Positions 1 through 12,251 of a stretch of DNA of 64,000 nucleotides are shown piece after piece; the first letter of the stretch is position 1; each line of letters opens with the position of its first letter. The stretch is taken from the NCBI GenBank assembly GCA_013399115.1, contig VXAA01004204.1:391857-455856 (forward strand), in the 5' to 3' direction. The stretch comes from Anseranas semipalmata. Taxonomy: Eukaryota > Chordata > Aves > Anseriformes > Anseranatidae. The position numbers and the translations under genes are program-made. The notes below the pieces were generated by a model. The model saw only the letters and a program-made list of their open reading frames with translations, was not told where the DNA came from and ran no database searches.

Positions 1-3000
1 TGTGATTGTTGGCCAAGTTGGAGGTAATGAAATAGTGTTCTGCATGTTATAGGAGCTGTTTGAAAAGCTTTTTTGGTTATTTGACCGCCTTAGAATATTT
101 TGTTTACTTTTGATCTTAAGGTTTGTAAACCAGCCTTATCATTTTTACCACCTGCAAGAATTGTACCCCTGCCCAGTGGCACTTCCTTCCCTCATCCAGA
201 CGGTTTCAGTTTTAGAAGATTTCAGGAAATATTAAAAAGAGTTCATGATGTATATTTCAATAACCAAATAAAAGGAATTGAAGTTCACAGCATTTAACTT
301 CTAAGCCTAGAACTTTTAATGCATTTACCTCTGAGTGGGGGAATTGCTCATGTTCAGAGAAACCCTTACTAAATTCCATTAGTAAGAACAGAGACTTAAA
401 TATGCAAGGGGATTTCTTCTGCCTAACTGGTAGGCATGCCTATACTTTCATGTTCCTTAACAAATCAAATAAACTTTTAATGGCTCTAAAATTTAAAAAG
501 CTAGTTTAATTACACCCATAGGGAGAGATGGATGGAAAATGAAATTTCTGACCCTTGGAAACCTTAATATTTTGATTTTTTTTCTTTTTAATCTTTTTTC
601 TTAAAAAATTTCTTTTTTTAAATGCAAATGAAAATTAATAGTTATAAAATTTCTAGATGATTTCAAATTTTGATCAGTAATTGTTGGTTATTTTGGCCTG
701 AAAATCTGGATCAATGTTAAAAATATTTTAACTGGAAAATTAACGGTTTTTAACTGTGATAAAAAGATTTCCTCTCCCCTCTCCCCTCTCCCCTTCATAT
801 AGACGTTTTCCCTCTCAGACTTTTTAGATAGGTATAAATTCACGTTGGTAAGAAAGAAATGATGAACAAATCTTGGCTGTATTAAAACAAAAATATGTGA
901 AAGTTGAGCAGTGATTAGAATGAATATTAAAACCAGAACCAGAAAATATTTTGCCAAATTTTTTTTTAATTGCTTTAATGGACTGAGGGTGAAATTTAGC
1001 TATCAGATGAAATAGCATAGTAGAGGTCTGAGACTCAGATTTTACTAAGCTGTTATTAAAATCCTGACTGCTACTGAATGGGACTATTTTGTTGTATCTG
1101 GAAATGTTAGGGAAAAGATGGCTATGAGAAAACAGGTGTGACTGCCATTCCAAAGGAAATCACTTTCCAGAACAAGCCCTAAGAATTTTTTAGAATGCAT
1201 GGAAGCCTTAAGAAGAAGCCTTATCCAGTAGAAAAGAAAAAAAAATAGTGGATGGGTAAGTTACCTGGGCTGCAGATGTAACCAACTGGTCTAAAAGGGA
1301 AAAGTGACCTATTAGCATGGCTCTGCAAAGAAGAGATGATCACCTCTTCAGATAAGACTTGGGTGATTTTTTTTTTTTGAAAGTTCGGAAAAGAAGTGGA
1401 TTGCATAGTGTTGTAGGTGTAGCCTTGAATACTGCAGGGTCTGTGGTGAGGAGAGTATGTCCTAGCTCAAATTTTCTTCACTGTAGTGCTCTGGGAAACT
1501 GTAGTATTTGTGAATGCCACAGGAAGGTTATGGTTTAGTATGTAAATTTATTTTTTCTCTGTGGTTACTCCTGGAAATGTTGAGGTGTCCTTCATTTGCA
1601 TAATTAGCATCATACATACACTCCTATGAAATATGCTTCATCCAAAAACCCCACAAACTCAAATTTTAATAAAGACAATGTTTAAGTATTGGTGAACAAA
1701 TAGATTCATGTCCCTTTGCAGAGCCTGCTTTAGGCAGCTTTGCTAAGGTCATGTGAACATGTCTGGCATACTAACTTCAGTGATTTAAGCAGACTTTCCA
1801 CCTGGTACTGACAATCTTCCTGTCATATGGAACTATCTTCTGTCTGCCTCTAAATGGTGTTCACATGCTTTGGAGGGAACAAATTGGTTTTCCAGAACTG
1901 CAGTATATCCTAGAGGTTATGCCCTGTCGTTGTAAAGCTGAAGTGATCAGAACCAGCCAACTCCCTACGTGGAATGTTACTAGTGCAGTATGGCCTCAGC
2001 TGGAGAAGACATGAATTATTTTTATGAAAAAGTTCTCATTTTTAAAAGTCAGATATGTTGAGGCCATTTTCAGTGTCCCTCAACATCAATCAGTGCATTT
2101 ATGTATGCTGAATGCCTCTCCCATGTCTGGAATGAAAGTAAGTTGGGTTTTTGGAATTTAAAATGAATGTTGCCTTCTTTTCAGAGCTTTCATTTTACTT
2201 GAGCACATTCTGGCATTTGGCAAATTTAAGACAGAAAAATATGTTTAAGTTGACATTTCTGATCATTAACATCCACAGACAAGCAAATCCACAGCAGAAT
2301 TGGAAGTGTTTTATGGAAGAAAGTGACTTCATGTGACATATCCTGTCTTCTTGACAGCCTGGATTGATTAGGTGTTTCATTAAACAGATTTCAAGGGAAG
2401 CTTTTGTTAAAACTGTTCTAAAAGTATTAGAATTTAAAATGATAAATAATAATTACCTCCCAAATAGTTTGCTTGGGAAATTTTATAATTCTTAGGGTTT
2501 TTGTGGGTTTTGTTCTTCTATTTGTTTTTTGAAAAAAGTTATTTTTAAAAAGTATGGTTAGATTAGCTTGCAGGTAGATTTGCACATATAACTGCTTTAA
2601 GTCTTGCTGTAAATGTGGCTAAAATTAAATCATTCTGAGGGAAAATTTATTGTGACCGAGGTGGTAGCAAAGTCATAATTTGCTAGCAAAAAAACAAGGC
2701 AACATTACCTAATGACCAGGCTATTGGACTGTATCACAGGAGAGCTGAACTCTGTTCTTAGCTTGCACACTGGCTACCGGATGAATTCAGGCAAACTTCT
2801 TGACATCTCTTAATATGGCAGCTAGTGATCTCCTTTGAAAGACAATTTGATGAAATTCTACTGATGGAAAGGATTATTATTACCTATTCTTATTTAATGT
2901 TATATTAATATTTATCAAGACAGGTATTTTTTTCTGTTTGATTAGAAAGATTAAGTTGCATTATTCTTGATTAGCTTTTCTGAAAATCTGTCCCTCACTG

Positions 3001-4731
3001 TAAAATAGCATAATATTTAGCTTTTTGAACATTTATAGGCTTAGGGAGAAACAGTAAGTACTAAACAATTAATTTAATCTCCACGAACTATCTAAGGAGG
3101 AGCATGGACTAGGTAATTAATGTCAAACACTGCAGCACCTAATTTAGCATTTAAAGACTACATCTGCTGCTAAACTGAACAGGCTGAAGTACTTGCTCAA
3201 TGGACTTGCTCTGTACCACAATTGTTCATACTGTTCAATGGGAAGCATGGTCCCTGCTGTGGTTTTGGTTTGTGTCTACTGGTGCCCTCCCAAGCAGTGT
3301 CCAGTTCTGGAGGGAAGGCACATGACAGGCAGATTTCCCCAAAACAGTTTAGAAGTTGCTAAAATACTCTGGGAAAGAAAAGTCTTGTGCAATGTAGATA
3401 TGGCAAGACGGTAATGCTTCCTGTTGGGACCAGGGATTGGTTTTATTTAGTATTATATAAACACTATACTCACAGAGGTAAGGCAAAATCTAGCCTTCTA
3501 TGACTAATTATAGATCTTATTTTGCTATTTCAGTAGTAGTTATATTTCAATCTGCTGAGGTGAAAACACTGAAATAATAGTAACTGCAGTAGTAGTAGCA
3601 GGGGCATGGGTATGTGCATTTTGCATAATCCATTAAGAGTCTTCCAAGTATAAAATTTAGTATCCCTTTGAGCAGGGTCCATTATATTTTCAGTTACACA
3701 GATGAAGTCAGTTTTTCTTGCTCTAAGAGCCATGCATTGACATTTTCCACAGGCCAGAGTCAGAAAAGATAAACTATGGATATTGGGAAACAACAGCTCT
3801 GATACAGCATTCAAGTGGCTGATGACATTGGCTACTCAGGTACAATGTTACTGTTGCTGGGATGTTAGGACATTTTTAGGACATCCCAGATTCATCACAG
3901 ATGGTGGTGAGTGCAGCAGCTTCTGAGTATATCCCACAAGGTTTGTCTCAGCAGTCCTGGCTAATGTATTTCCTTCTGTTGCTAGAACTGGGATTTCTCA
4001 ACTGAATCCAACCAACTCCAAACACTGCTACTTATGTAACATAAATGCATCGTGAAAGTTATGTTTGGATATTTAAGATCCTGATATATTTCAAAAACTA
4101 TTTGTTGGTCACTTTGAACTCTTAAAGTTAGGCACTTCCCTGCAAATGACTTACTGGAATATCAGTGGCACCACAATGCAATTAAATGAATAGAATTAAA
4201 ACACTAAAATTAGACATACTACCAACTAATATGTTTCTGTAAAGCTTGTGCCATATTTCATATCCAAGGTTATTTGGCTAACATAGTCTGCCTAATCCAT
4301 ATCTAACTCATTACAATATCATGCTTACGATATCAATATTCATATGGATTTGTTTGCTTCTTGGAAAGAGTATAGAACACTAAATTGCTATTATAGACAA
4401 ATGAATTCTCTTCCTGCTAGGGATAAATGTGCTTTACAGTATGATATGTTAAATGAAAGAGTAGGTAAAATGTATCCAATCTTGGCAGTGAGGTATGGCT
4501 AAACTGTATATTGCCTAAATCATCAGTATAGAAATGATACTCAAACTGCTGGTGGAATTACAGGGATGAGTAATCATCTACTAGAGTCAAAAAATCTGTA
4601 TTTTTCTGATTTCTCTAGTATTGTGACCCTTTCTCACATGATTTTACTTTGAATACTTTTTCAGGTTTGTTGGATACAAGATGAATGGAGAATGCTTAAG
4701 TTGCTTAAGATCATTTTTTCCCTTCATTATA
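1..4731. other. Unique AT-rich non-coding DNA
   Basis: I find no recognisable gene, RNA gene or interspersed repeat here. The sequence is AT-rich with many short A and T runs. A short pyrimidine microsatellite of CTCTCCC units lies at about 769-795. Reading frames are short (110 codons or fewer) and share no recognised domain; the one at 100-297 has a protein-like look but no start context, splice sites or family I know. Diverged old repeats could be present below what can be recognised by eye. Confidence 0.6.
769..795 (+). repeat. (CTCTCCC)n short tandem repeat
   Basis: About three consecutive copies of a CTCTCCC heptamer make a pure pyrimidine tract on the plus strand. It is a simple-sequence repeat and no function is inferred. 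Confidence 0.7.
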
Positions 4732-4791
4732 GAACCACAGAATCATAGAAGGTTCAGGTTGGGAAGGTCCTTTGGAGGTCATCTTGTCCTC
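4732..4791 (-). mobile_element. CR1 LINE 3' terminus, inverted fragment
   Basis: Read on the minus strand, this 60-bp piece is a CR1 3' end: a TTCCCAACCT-type motif near the end, followed by TTCTATGATTCTGTGG. It abuts, head to head, the plus-strand CR1 copy that starts at about 4792. Both carry the same roughly 55-bp 3'UTR tail, so the two pieces form an imperfect inverted repeat around the plus copy's ORF2 segment. It has no coding content of its own. It is probably a separate, very short insertion or a strand-switch product. Confidence 0.8.
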
Positions 4792-4944
4792 TGGAGGTTT
4801 AGGTTGGATATTAGGAAAAAATTATTCACAGGTAGTGTTGTGAAGCATTGGAACAGGCTGCCCAGGGAAGTGGTTGAGTCACCATGCCTGGAAGTATTCA
4901 AAAGACGTGTAGATGTGGTGCTCAGGGACATGGTTTACTGGTAG
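4792..4944 (+). pseudogene. CR1 ORF2 C-terminal remnant
   Basis: This frame encodes about 50 residues resembling the extreme C-terminus of CR1 ORF2, the endonuclease/reverse transcriptase protein. Visible motifs are [11 protein letters not shown], a [13 protein letters not shown] stretch and LEVFKRRVD, followed by a stop codon. All catalytic parts are missing. The frame happens to be open upstream to a Met at 4681, reading through the inverted CR1 piece, which produces a fortuitous 87-codon frame. It is not a functional gene. Confidence 0.85.
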
Positions 4945-5021
4945 ACTTGGCAGTGGTGGGTTAGCGGTTGGACATGATGATCTTGGAGGTCTTTTCCAAC
5001 CTAAATGACTCTATGATTCTC
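4792..5021 (+). mobile_element. CR1 LINE, 5'-truncated 3' end
   Basis: The segment contains the last codons of CR1 ORF2 followed by the CR1 3'UTR. The 3'UTR shows a GACATGATGATCTTGGAGGT block, a TTCCAACCT block and a terminal CTCTATGATTCT repeat. CR1 is the dominant avian LINE, and its copies are normally 5'-truncated because reverse transcription starts at the 3' repeat and aborts. About 230 bp remain of an element that is about 4.5 kb when complete, so it cannot move. Confidence 0.93.
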
Positions 5022-5191
5022 TATTTAAACTCTGCTTAGTTTTGTTTGCCCTTCACTATTACCATTGATGCTGTATGTTCAACAGGGCAGATGTTCTCCA
5101 AAAAGATGTGGTAAATGAAGAGCACTATCTGATTTTTATAGTCAAGGTGAACTTTAAGAATTGTGCAATCTGCTGTTAGGGAAGCCATAAT

Positions 5192-5235
5192 CCTATCTAG
5201 AGAACACATTGCTAAAGAACATATCTCTAGATAGG
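5192..5235. repeat. Perfect 12-bp inverted repeat with 20-nt loop
   Basis: The left arm CCTATCTAGAGA (5192-5203) is exactly complementary in inverted order to the right arm TCTCTAGATAGG (5224-5235). The 20-nt spacer is A-rich. As RNA or single-stranded DNA it would form a simple hairpin. The stem is too short for a typical pre-miRNA. It may be the terminal repeats of a tiny relic element, or chance. Confidence 0.85.
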
Positions 5236-7298
5236 GGGTATAAGTAAAAGGTATATCCCCTTTAAGTTCCTGGGAACTTTGCCTGGGTGCACCTTCCCCA
5301 TTTACCTATGGTCTCTGAACCTGCTGGTCTACTGAGCAGTGAGTCAGTGGTAGCATCCAAGGAGGTACTGTGGATTCTCAGTAAGTTCAGCATGCTCAGA
5401 ACATTGGTATCTCTTTTCTTCAGGCTTAGTAAGTGAATGGCTGTCACTTTGTGGGGCTGGCTAACAATTTACTAAGGCAACTTTTGTGCTGGGATTTGGC
5501 AAGGGTAGCAAAAACTCACTAACCCCTATCATTTTGAAAATGCTGCTGGCTTAGGGTAAAGGCCTGTCTTTTTGGATGTGTTTCATTATACTTAACTCCC
5601 TAAAAAGAAACTTTTTTCACCTTTCTCTGGGTCAGGTGCCTATTTAAAATCTTGACCTAGAATCCGGGGTGATTCACAGCAATACCATTCTGTTCACTAT
5701 TGCAAAACCAGATGCTTTTCTTTAAAGGCTATCCTCCAGGGCTAAGTGCATGAGCTGTGAAGTTGATTTCCACATTGTTCCTAGTCATATGTAAAGAATT
5801 TCTGAACATCTAATGTCCCTTTTGTAGCTATGAAGATATCTGGAAATCTCTGCCAAATGGCCTCAAACTATACCTGGACAATATTTAGGCCAGAAAAAGG
5901 TTAAATATTCAGAAAAATAGAAATCCAAATACATTATCACTCCATCCGCTTTCTAAACCGAATCTGTCATCTCTCATCACAACATAAGAACAAACTACAT
6001 CTTGTAAAAATGTAAGCCTTCCTACCAGAGGGAAGAGGATTATGAGAATAATGGCTTGGCTCAGGACAAATCTTCATGAATTTGTCTCTTTCTAATATAA
6101 GCACAAGTTGTACCTCAGACATGTTTGTTGACTTTCTGAAAACAGCAAGGAATTTGCTGTAACCTCGGGCAGGGAATTTCATCTTGGTTTACATAATGGT
6201 CTGGTGTGCTTTAATGAAGTGTCCTGAATAACCATTGCAGCAGTTCCCATGTCTTTGAAATATTATGGCTTAGCTCCATGTAGGATGTAGACTGTTAAAC
6301 TGGTGAGAAACTGGTGAGAAACTGCTGAGGGCAGAAACACATTTAACATTTTAACTCATTTGATTTCTACAAATTACATCGTATTTTTCTGAAGCAGCCA
6401 CCACAAACAAACAAAACAACGACAACAACTTTTACAGCAATAGTTTCCACAACAGTCTTCCTTGCAAAATGAAAATTGTTTATTGTAATCAGAATATTTT
6501 GCTTTCTTGTGCTTAAGATTTTGTTTACTGTTGACCACACTGTGACTAATTTTCCCTTTATCTAACCAGTCTTTAATGTGATATTGTAGCTAGTGAAGTC
6601 CAAAGTTCCCTGCGTTTCACCCAGAATAGGTGCTGGAAAGACTAATTATCACATTAAAAGTGTGCTGTGAAAGATAATGTCAAAATGCTGTAGGATTGAG
6701 AAGAAATTATATCCAAAGAGGAATTAAAACAAGAATACATAACTTTTACATTTCCTGAATTTGTGTAATATTTGTTATGTTTCAAGATATGTGGGGCCAG
6801 ATCTTTGGGTAGCATCCCTGTTACACCAGTGTTATTGGATTGTTATTGAGAGTCATCACATGAGGCTGTGGGAGAACAGAAAGATTTGAACAGCACACAG
6901 AAAAAACAGAGTTCTTGTGATGCTGCCATTAAACATTATCTCACAATATGCCTTCAATTTTTGCATAATCTGAGATTCTGTGATTTTCCTGCCAGCTTAA
7001 TTGATTTATGGATTTTAAAATCTCACTTGTAATCTTGGAAAGAACTGAGAAAATTTGGTGGATGATCAGTTTTGTCATGCTGATCTGTTCTCATAAACAA
7101 TAAGGAGAACCAATGAAAGACAGAGCTGTGGGTATAAAATGTAATGACAGCTGTATTTTAACAGCAAAGGCATCAGGTGTGCTGAATAACAGGCATGCTG
7201 TCATAAGGCAGTATCAGTTTCAGAATCTGAATATTCAGCAACACGTCACAGATTATTGGAAGGGTGTTTATATTAGCTTTCAAGGCAACAGTCTAGGC

Positions 7299-7319
7299 TT
7301 TTTTTTTTTTTTTTTTTTT
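7299..7319 (+). repeat. T21 homopolymer
   Basis: There are 21 consecutive T residues on the plus strand (an A tract on the minus strand). No retroposed sequence is recognised upstream of it on the minus strand. Confidence 0.9.
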
Positions 7320-7780
7320 GTCTAGTCATCATTAAGCATATATTCTTTCTAACATCTACAAAATTTTTCTAACATCCTAGGAAAGCAAAGTCTTTAGAAG
7401 AGTTTCAGACTTCATAGATTTGATTTGTATGTATGTTTGTTTGTTTTCTTGCTTTTTTACATGTATAGATGGCATGCAAGCCTAGAGATAACTCTGGAGG
7501 AAACAAAAAATTAGGTAGTTGAAACTATTATCACTGACAGTCAAAATGGAAACCAGTGGAGTTTTAGGGTCACATCCCCAGAATAGATGAGCGGGGCTAA
7601 TTCCTGAAAGGCATTCAGTGAAAGTGTGGGTGGGTGTGTGTGAAGGAAGGAGAGCCGATGAGGAAGTAAACATCAAGCAATAAGTCAGTTAGAAGATTTT
7701 TGCAGGTAAATTTTAAAGTGCTCTTTATGGAGAAAAGCTGAAGGTTCTAAGGAAAGTTATTATCGTACTATAATATTATG

Positions 7781-7919
7781 AAAACTAAAAGGGGGTGTAT
7801 TTAGATTACATATAAGAAAGAAATTCTTTACTGTGAGGCTTGTTAGATACTGGAATGGGTTGTCCAGAGTTAAGCATGCCCATCCCTGGAAGTGTTCAAG
7901 GTCAGGTTAGATGAGGCTT
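7781..7919 (+). pseudogene. CR1 ORF2 C-terminal remnant, frameshifted
   Basis: The frame starts in the conserved FRLxIRKKFFT region and runs through a RYWNGLSR stretch, equivalent to RHWNRLPR in other copies. A small deletion near 7873 then shifts the frame before the CATCCCTGGAAG block, and the shifted frame reaches a stop. It is a decayed fragment of the LINE ORF2 protein without any enzymatic domain. Confidence 0.75.
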
Positions 7920-8021
7920 TGAGTAACCTGATCTGGTGAAAGATGTCACTGGCTATGGCAGGGGGGGTGGAACTAGATGATCTTTAAAGGTTCCTTCCAA
8001 CCAAAATCATTCTATGATTCT
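7781..8021 (+). mobile_element. CR1 LINE, 5'-truncated 3' end
   Basis: This 240-bp piece shows the ORF2 tail (reading like FRLHIRKKFFT), the CATCCCTGGAAGTGTTCAAG block, a CAGGGGGGGTGGAACTAGAT block, and TTCCTTCCAACC before the terminal ATTCTATGATTCT. The order and orientation are those of a CR1 3' end. It is more diverged than the copies at 20.3 and 32 kb. Confidence 0.93.
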
Positions 8022-8040
8022 AAAATAACTGAATAAGAAC

Positions 8041-8229
8041 AGTAGCAGAAAAAGAAAAAAAAAAGAAAAAAAAAAGAAATCATATTCATCTTTACACACC
8101 AAAAGATTTAAAAATGAAAACAAAACCCAAAGCAATACCAAGTATCTTTAAAAAAACAAACAAAAAAAAACCCACACCAACCAACCAACCAACAAAACAA
8201 GAACCAAGCAACAAAACAAGAAAAGCCCC
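8041..8229 (+). repeat. A-rich, G-poor low-complexity tract
   Basis: Starting 20 bp after the CR1 end, about 190 bp are dominated by A and C on the plus strand. There are long A runs broken by single G residues, then AAAC-like units and a short (CCAA)n at about 8176-8192. G and T are scarce apart from a short stretch near 8080-8096. It could be a degraded microsatellite that grew next to the LINE tail. Confidence 0.8.
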
Positions 8230-10325
8230 TTCTCTTTAATCTGCTGGTGATGGATAGACTGATTTTCAGCGATAAACAATTTGAAATTGTATTCTCTCTT
8301 TAGCTCAAGAGACAGTTATAGTAAACTTCAGTGCATTTACTTAAGATGTATTAGTTTTTCTTCTCAGGTTGGTTTAAAATGAGGTCCTTGGAGAAAATCT
8401 ATTCTTTATTAAGATGTAGGCTCTGAAAAAAAAATCTGTTTCTTCTCTGTGTGTCTAACTCTAGCTTTTTCATTGTGATGTAGTTTCTTTCTGCAAAGTA
8501 AAGGAGAAGGAAAGAAATATTATTCTTCTGTAGGGATCTTTGTGAAATGGATTACTGTCCTTAGATCCTTTATGAATGTCAAACCTTTTATTGCAAACAC
8601 ATTCACTGACTTTCCTGTACAACATTACTTGAATAAGAGATTGTTATCAACCACCTGAATTCAAACATGCTGTCTGGTTATTCTATATATTCAGAGTACA
8701 TATCACACTGCAAAAATTACTAGGAATTCTCAAGATCTTTTTAACTCTGTCTGTGACTACAACTAATATGCAAAAACATTTCAGAACTCTCAAGAACCAT
8801 GGAAATTACTTGTATTATTGAATAAAGTTACAGTATTTGGCAGTATTAGTAGGTAGGAGTTGGCCATGCATCAATTGTATGCTATTCTCATGCAGTCCCG
8901 TCACTCCTGTGGCTCAAAAATATCAGATAAGGTAAATACACTGGGGAAAAATGTGGAGGAAAGTTATATTGTATAAAAGCCAGACATGACAAAGAGTTGT
9001 TAGAGCGTGCAAAATCAGCCAGATTTCTGTCTGCTTGACAGAAGCAGTAGCAAAGGTGAGAGAAGCCTGATGGTATGATGTTGTGTCATAAAGCTGCCAG
9101 TCAGAGCTGTGGGTAGATGAATTGGAGGGGGAAGTGAGGCAAGGGGAAACAGCTGGGGCAGGAGGAGGATAGCATGAGTGTTGCAACAAGCCATAGTTAC
9201 CAGATGCAGGGTGGGGAATCTGATGTCAAACATGAAAGTTATGCTTGAAAGACGGATCAAGGGAGAAATGCATTTCTGATCATTGCTGAATTGTGTCCTG
9301 TTCAATGCTCTAATCAGATGTCTGTAAGAGAAGACAGGGTGAGGTCTGGACTTTTTACATTTTATAGGTGATTACAGCTTATTTCAAAAGGTTAGAGAGG
9401 ACAAACTAATTAAATGTGTTGGTGCTGTCTTTGCACTAATGGCTGGAGCAGATGGCAGAAGTGCTGTGCTATGGGGAGAAGAGAAAAAGGAAAGAGCCAG
9501 TAGCTTCTGTGAAAGGAGATATGTTATGTTTCTTGCATCTGGTCCTATGCCGATCACATTGCATCATAAATAGTTTTGCCAAAAAACAATTCCACTTGTA
9601 ACTTGCATTTCCATGTAAATGTGCTGGTTTCAGTGATTGCCAGAAAAGATGTCTCAGATTAAAGATTCAATTTCTGGTCAAATCCAAAGAAATATGTGCC
9701 TGAGATCTGCCAAGCAGCAATGAGGAAAGGAAAGGGAGTTAGGATGTTAGAAGGTAGTATTAAACTCCTGGCCTGACTCCAGCATTGTGGAAAAAGAAAC
9801 CTGACTTTTTTATCTTAAGTTAAGTTCTTAGCCAAGTGATGTAATTACCTACTCAAGGCTGGGATTTTCCTGCTTTCTGACAGGAAACTTCAGCAGTCTC
9901 AGATTTGCCCAATGCAGCATGGAAATATTTCTTCAATCATATACTGCTTTTGCACAATTTGTAGAATTAAGCAACATTTCCAACAAAAATAAATGGAGAC
10001 AAAGAGATATGAGAAGCCTACCCTTATTTGAAAGGTGGGAGCTAGCCTCCTAGCTTCTCTAGCTCTTTTTGAAAGAAGTACCTTGCAGAGTTATACATCC
10101 CATAATAATTTAATTCATAAATGATTTGTCCTTTTCTTATGTTTGTTAAGTAGCAGATAGCTTCAGTTCTAGAATCTCCTCTATTATCTGGTTTTGCCTG
10201 ATTTCAATGCTTAGACCATCTTTGCAGATTTAGATGAGGGTCAGTCATGCATTCATATTTTCATATGTTTATTGAATCCTCTTGATTTTACTTGACATTT
10301 GTAAGACAGTGTTGAAATCTATATT

Positions 10326-10350
10326 AAAAAAAAAAAAAAAGAAAAAAAAA
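10326..10350 (+). repeat. A15-G-A9 homopolymer tract
   Basis: This is a nearly pure A tract. No recognisable retrocopy lies immediately upstream, so it is called a simple repeat. Confidence 0.85.
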
Positions 10351-12229
10351 GCTCTGAAAATTTCCTTGCTCCTTTCTCATCAGCCAAGGTGACAGGATAG
10401 TCATAATGGGGACTTGCCTGTATCTGAAAACTCATTTGCATTGTCATCTGTGCATTAGACTGCTGGGACAAATATAAAAGATCTTAAATGAATCTGACAA
10501 CAAATCCTGATGGTGGAAATAGCAATTTTCATCATTACTGGACTCTTGTATCCCCATTTTTTCTTCTGCCCCTTACTTAGGAATGTCAACAACTACAACG
10601 TTTTTAGAATACCCTGGGAAAGAAACAGTGTTTTAAGCAGTTAAAACTGTAGAAAATGTTCCTGCAGAACATTTCTAACAATCCTTGGAAAGGTTTGTGA
10701 ATATGCCAGGGATCTCCGCTGTTTGTTATCAAGCACAAGCTGTAACATTTACATCACTTAGCCTTTACATAACCCTTTATCCTGAACAATCTTTTTTCTG
10801 TTTCTCCAAGCCCTAGCCAGTGTTCTATCTATAACTGTATGACCTCTACCCAGTTAATATGATTCTTCTTATGTTTCTGGGGGAATATCTTAAATCACAT
10901 TTACTAGAAGTGATTTTATGTTTCCCTACTGTACAGATACCATGCTAAGTGTCTTCTGATCATCAACCATTATTTTGTGAAGCAAATAAAACTTTTGGAC
11001 CCAGATGCTGTCATGAGGAATAAAAGGAAAATTTTTATTCACAGGTTGACCAACAAATAGGCAGTGATGAAAACTATTTTGAAGCTAAGAGGTGCAGTTT
11101 CCTTTGCAGCATCAAGATTTGACATCCAGAGAAGTACAAACTTGAAGACAGGTTAATAAGCTTCTGCTAGTTATGACACTGGGAGCCAAGTAGGTCTGCT
11201 AATGAGTTAGATCTTTGCTGTATCATTTTTTTCACCACACCCTAGTTGTACAAAATATGGTTCAATGGCCTCATGACAACTCAAGCAAAGTGAAGAAGTA
11301 TATGGTTAGATAGTGCTGCACCCCATCCCAGCCCTAGCTTTAGATTGTTTTTAATTCTAAAAAGTCATGCCAGAATCAAGCCTTCCTTGTATTACGTGAT
11401 CTGAGAGACTGACAGTACTATAAGAAATTTTTGTTTAAACAGGAAAGTCCAACAAAATATGAGAAGAAGGTAGAATCTTAAAAATGACATATCAATCCTT
11501 CTAGATTTTGTCAGATGCAGGCCCCAAAAGATTTCCAAGATAGTCTGATTCCTTCTGAGTTCCTTATCTGGTGAAACAAAATAAAAGGAGTGGTCAACAT
11601 ATTGCTGAAGTCTATGGCTGAGTCTAAAATGCATTTTTTTCCAAGAATCAAACTTGCAAACTGTTTAGTTTAACTGTTTAGTTGAAATCAACGTTCTCCA
11701 GAAACATATCATCAGCAAGAGGATTAGAAATGAGAGTCTTTTACTTCTTTTTGTCCATCATTGTAACAAGTAGAGAATCACAAGGTATATATGAGGGAAA
11801 AAAAAAAAAAGAAATTCTGAATGGAAAAAAAATATATCCCTTGACCTAGCAGGTATTTGTATCTCATTTGGTGTTTTCTAAAAAGAGATTGAAGCTTGGA
11901 TTTAGATAACTCTTGTGGAAATATGGGTTATGTAGATTTTTAAAGGGAAAACAAATTGTAGTATTAAATTTTCATCACACTACCGCTTCATGTACTCTAA
12001 TTGAATGTAAAATACCTCCCTCCATTCCTTCGCTGTACTTTACTTACAAAGCATAGAGAGCAAAAGACACCTTGAAGAGTTCATGAGGTTGGGTATTTAA
12101 TACGTCTTCAATTAAAGTTTTTTCCATGTTGTTTCAAAACCTTCCTTCTGTGTTGTTGTTGTACAATGTGATTTTGTATTCCAGCTAAAGATGGTGACTG
12201 ATTTTATTACCTGTCCTACTTCATGTGGT

Positions 12230-12251
12230 TACCACAGGGTAACCTGTGGTA
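12230..12251. repeat. 9-bp inverted repeat with 4-nt loop
   Basis: The arms TACCACAGG (12230-12238) and CCTGTGGTA (12243-12251) flank a GTAA loop. An alternative overlapping pairing, GGTTACC with GGTAACC, uses the same bases. The arms carry the CCTGTGGT/ACCACAGG core, which resembles RUNX-type binding sites (ACCACA) twice in opposite orientation. That resemblance is inference only. Confidence 0.7.

Larger units (their letters stand above)
5022..7780. other. Unique non-coding DNA
   Basis: No gene or recognisable interspersed repeat is visible. Notable items are a perfect 12-bp inverted repeat at 5192-5235, an 11-bp tandem unit (ACTGGTGAGAA, two copies plus a diverged third) at about 6299-6325, and a 21-T run at 7299-7319. 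The longest frames are about 70 codons and look random. Confidence 0.6.

Noticed and set aside
4681..4944. An 87-codon plus-strand frame with a Met start
   Set aside because: Its second half is the CR1 ORF2 tail and its first half reads host DNA and an inverted CR1 3'UTR. The frame is fortuitous.
9015..9305. Minus-strand frame of 96 codons in a purine-rich stretch
   Set aside because: The local purine bias on the plus strand removes stop codons from the minus strand. The Ser/Pro/Leu-rich peptide is a composition effect.
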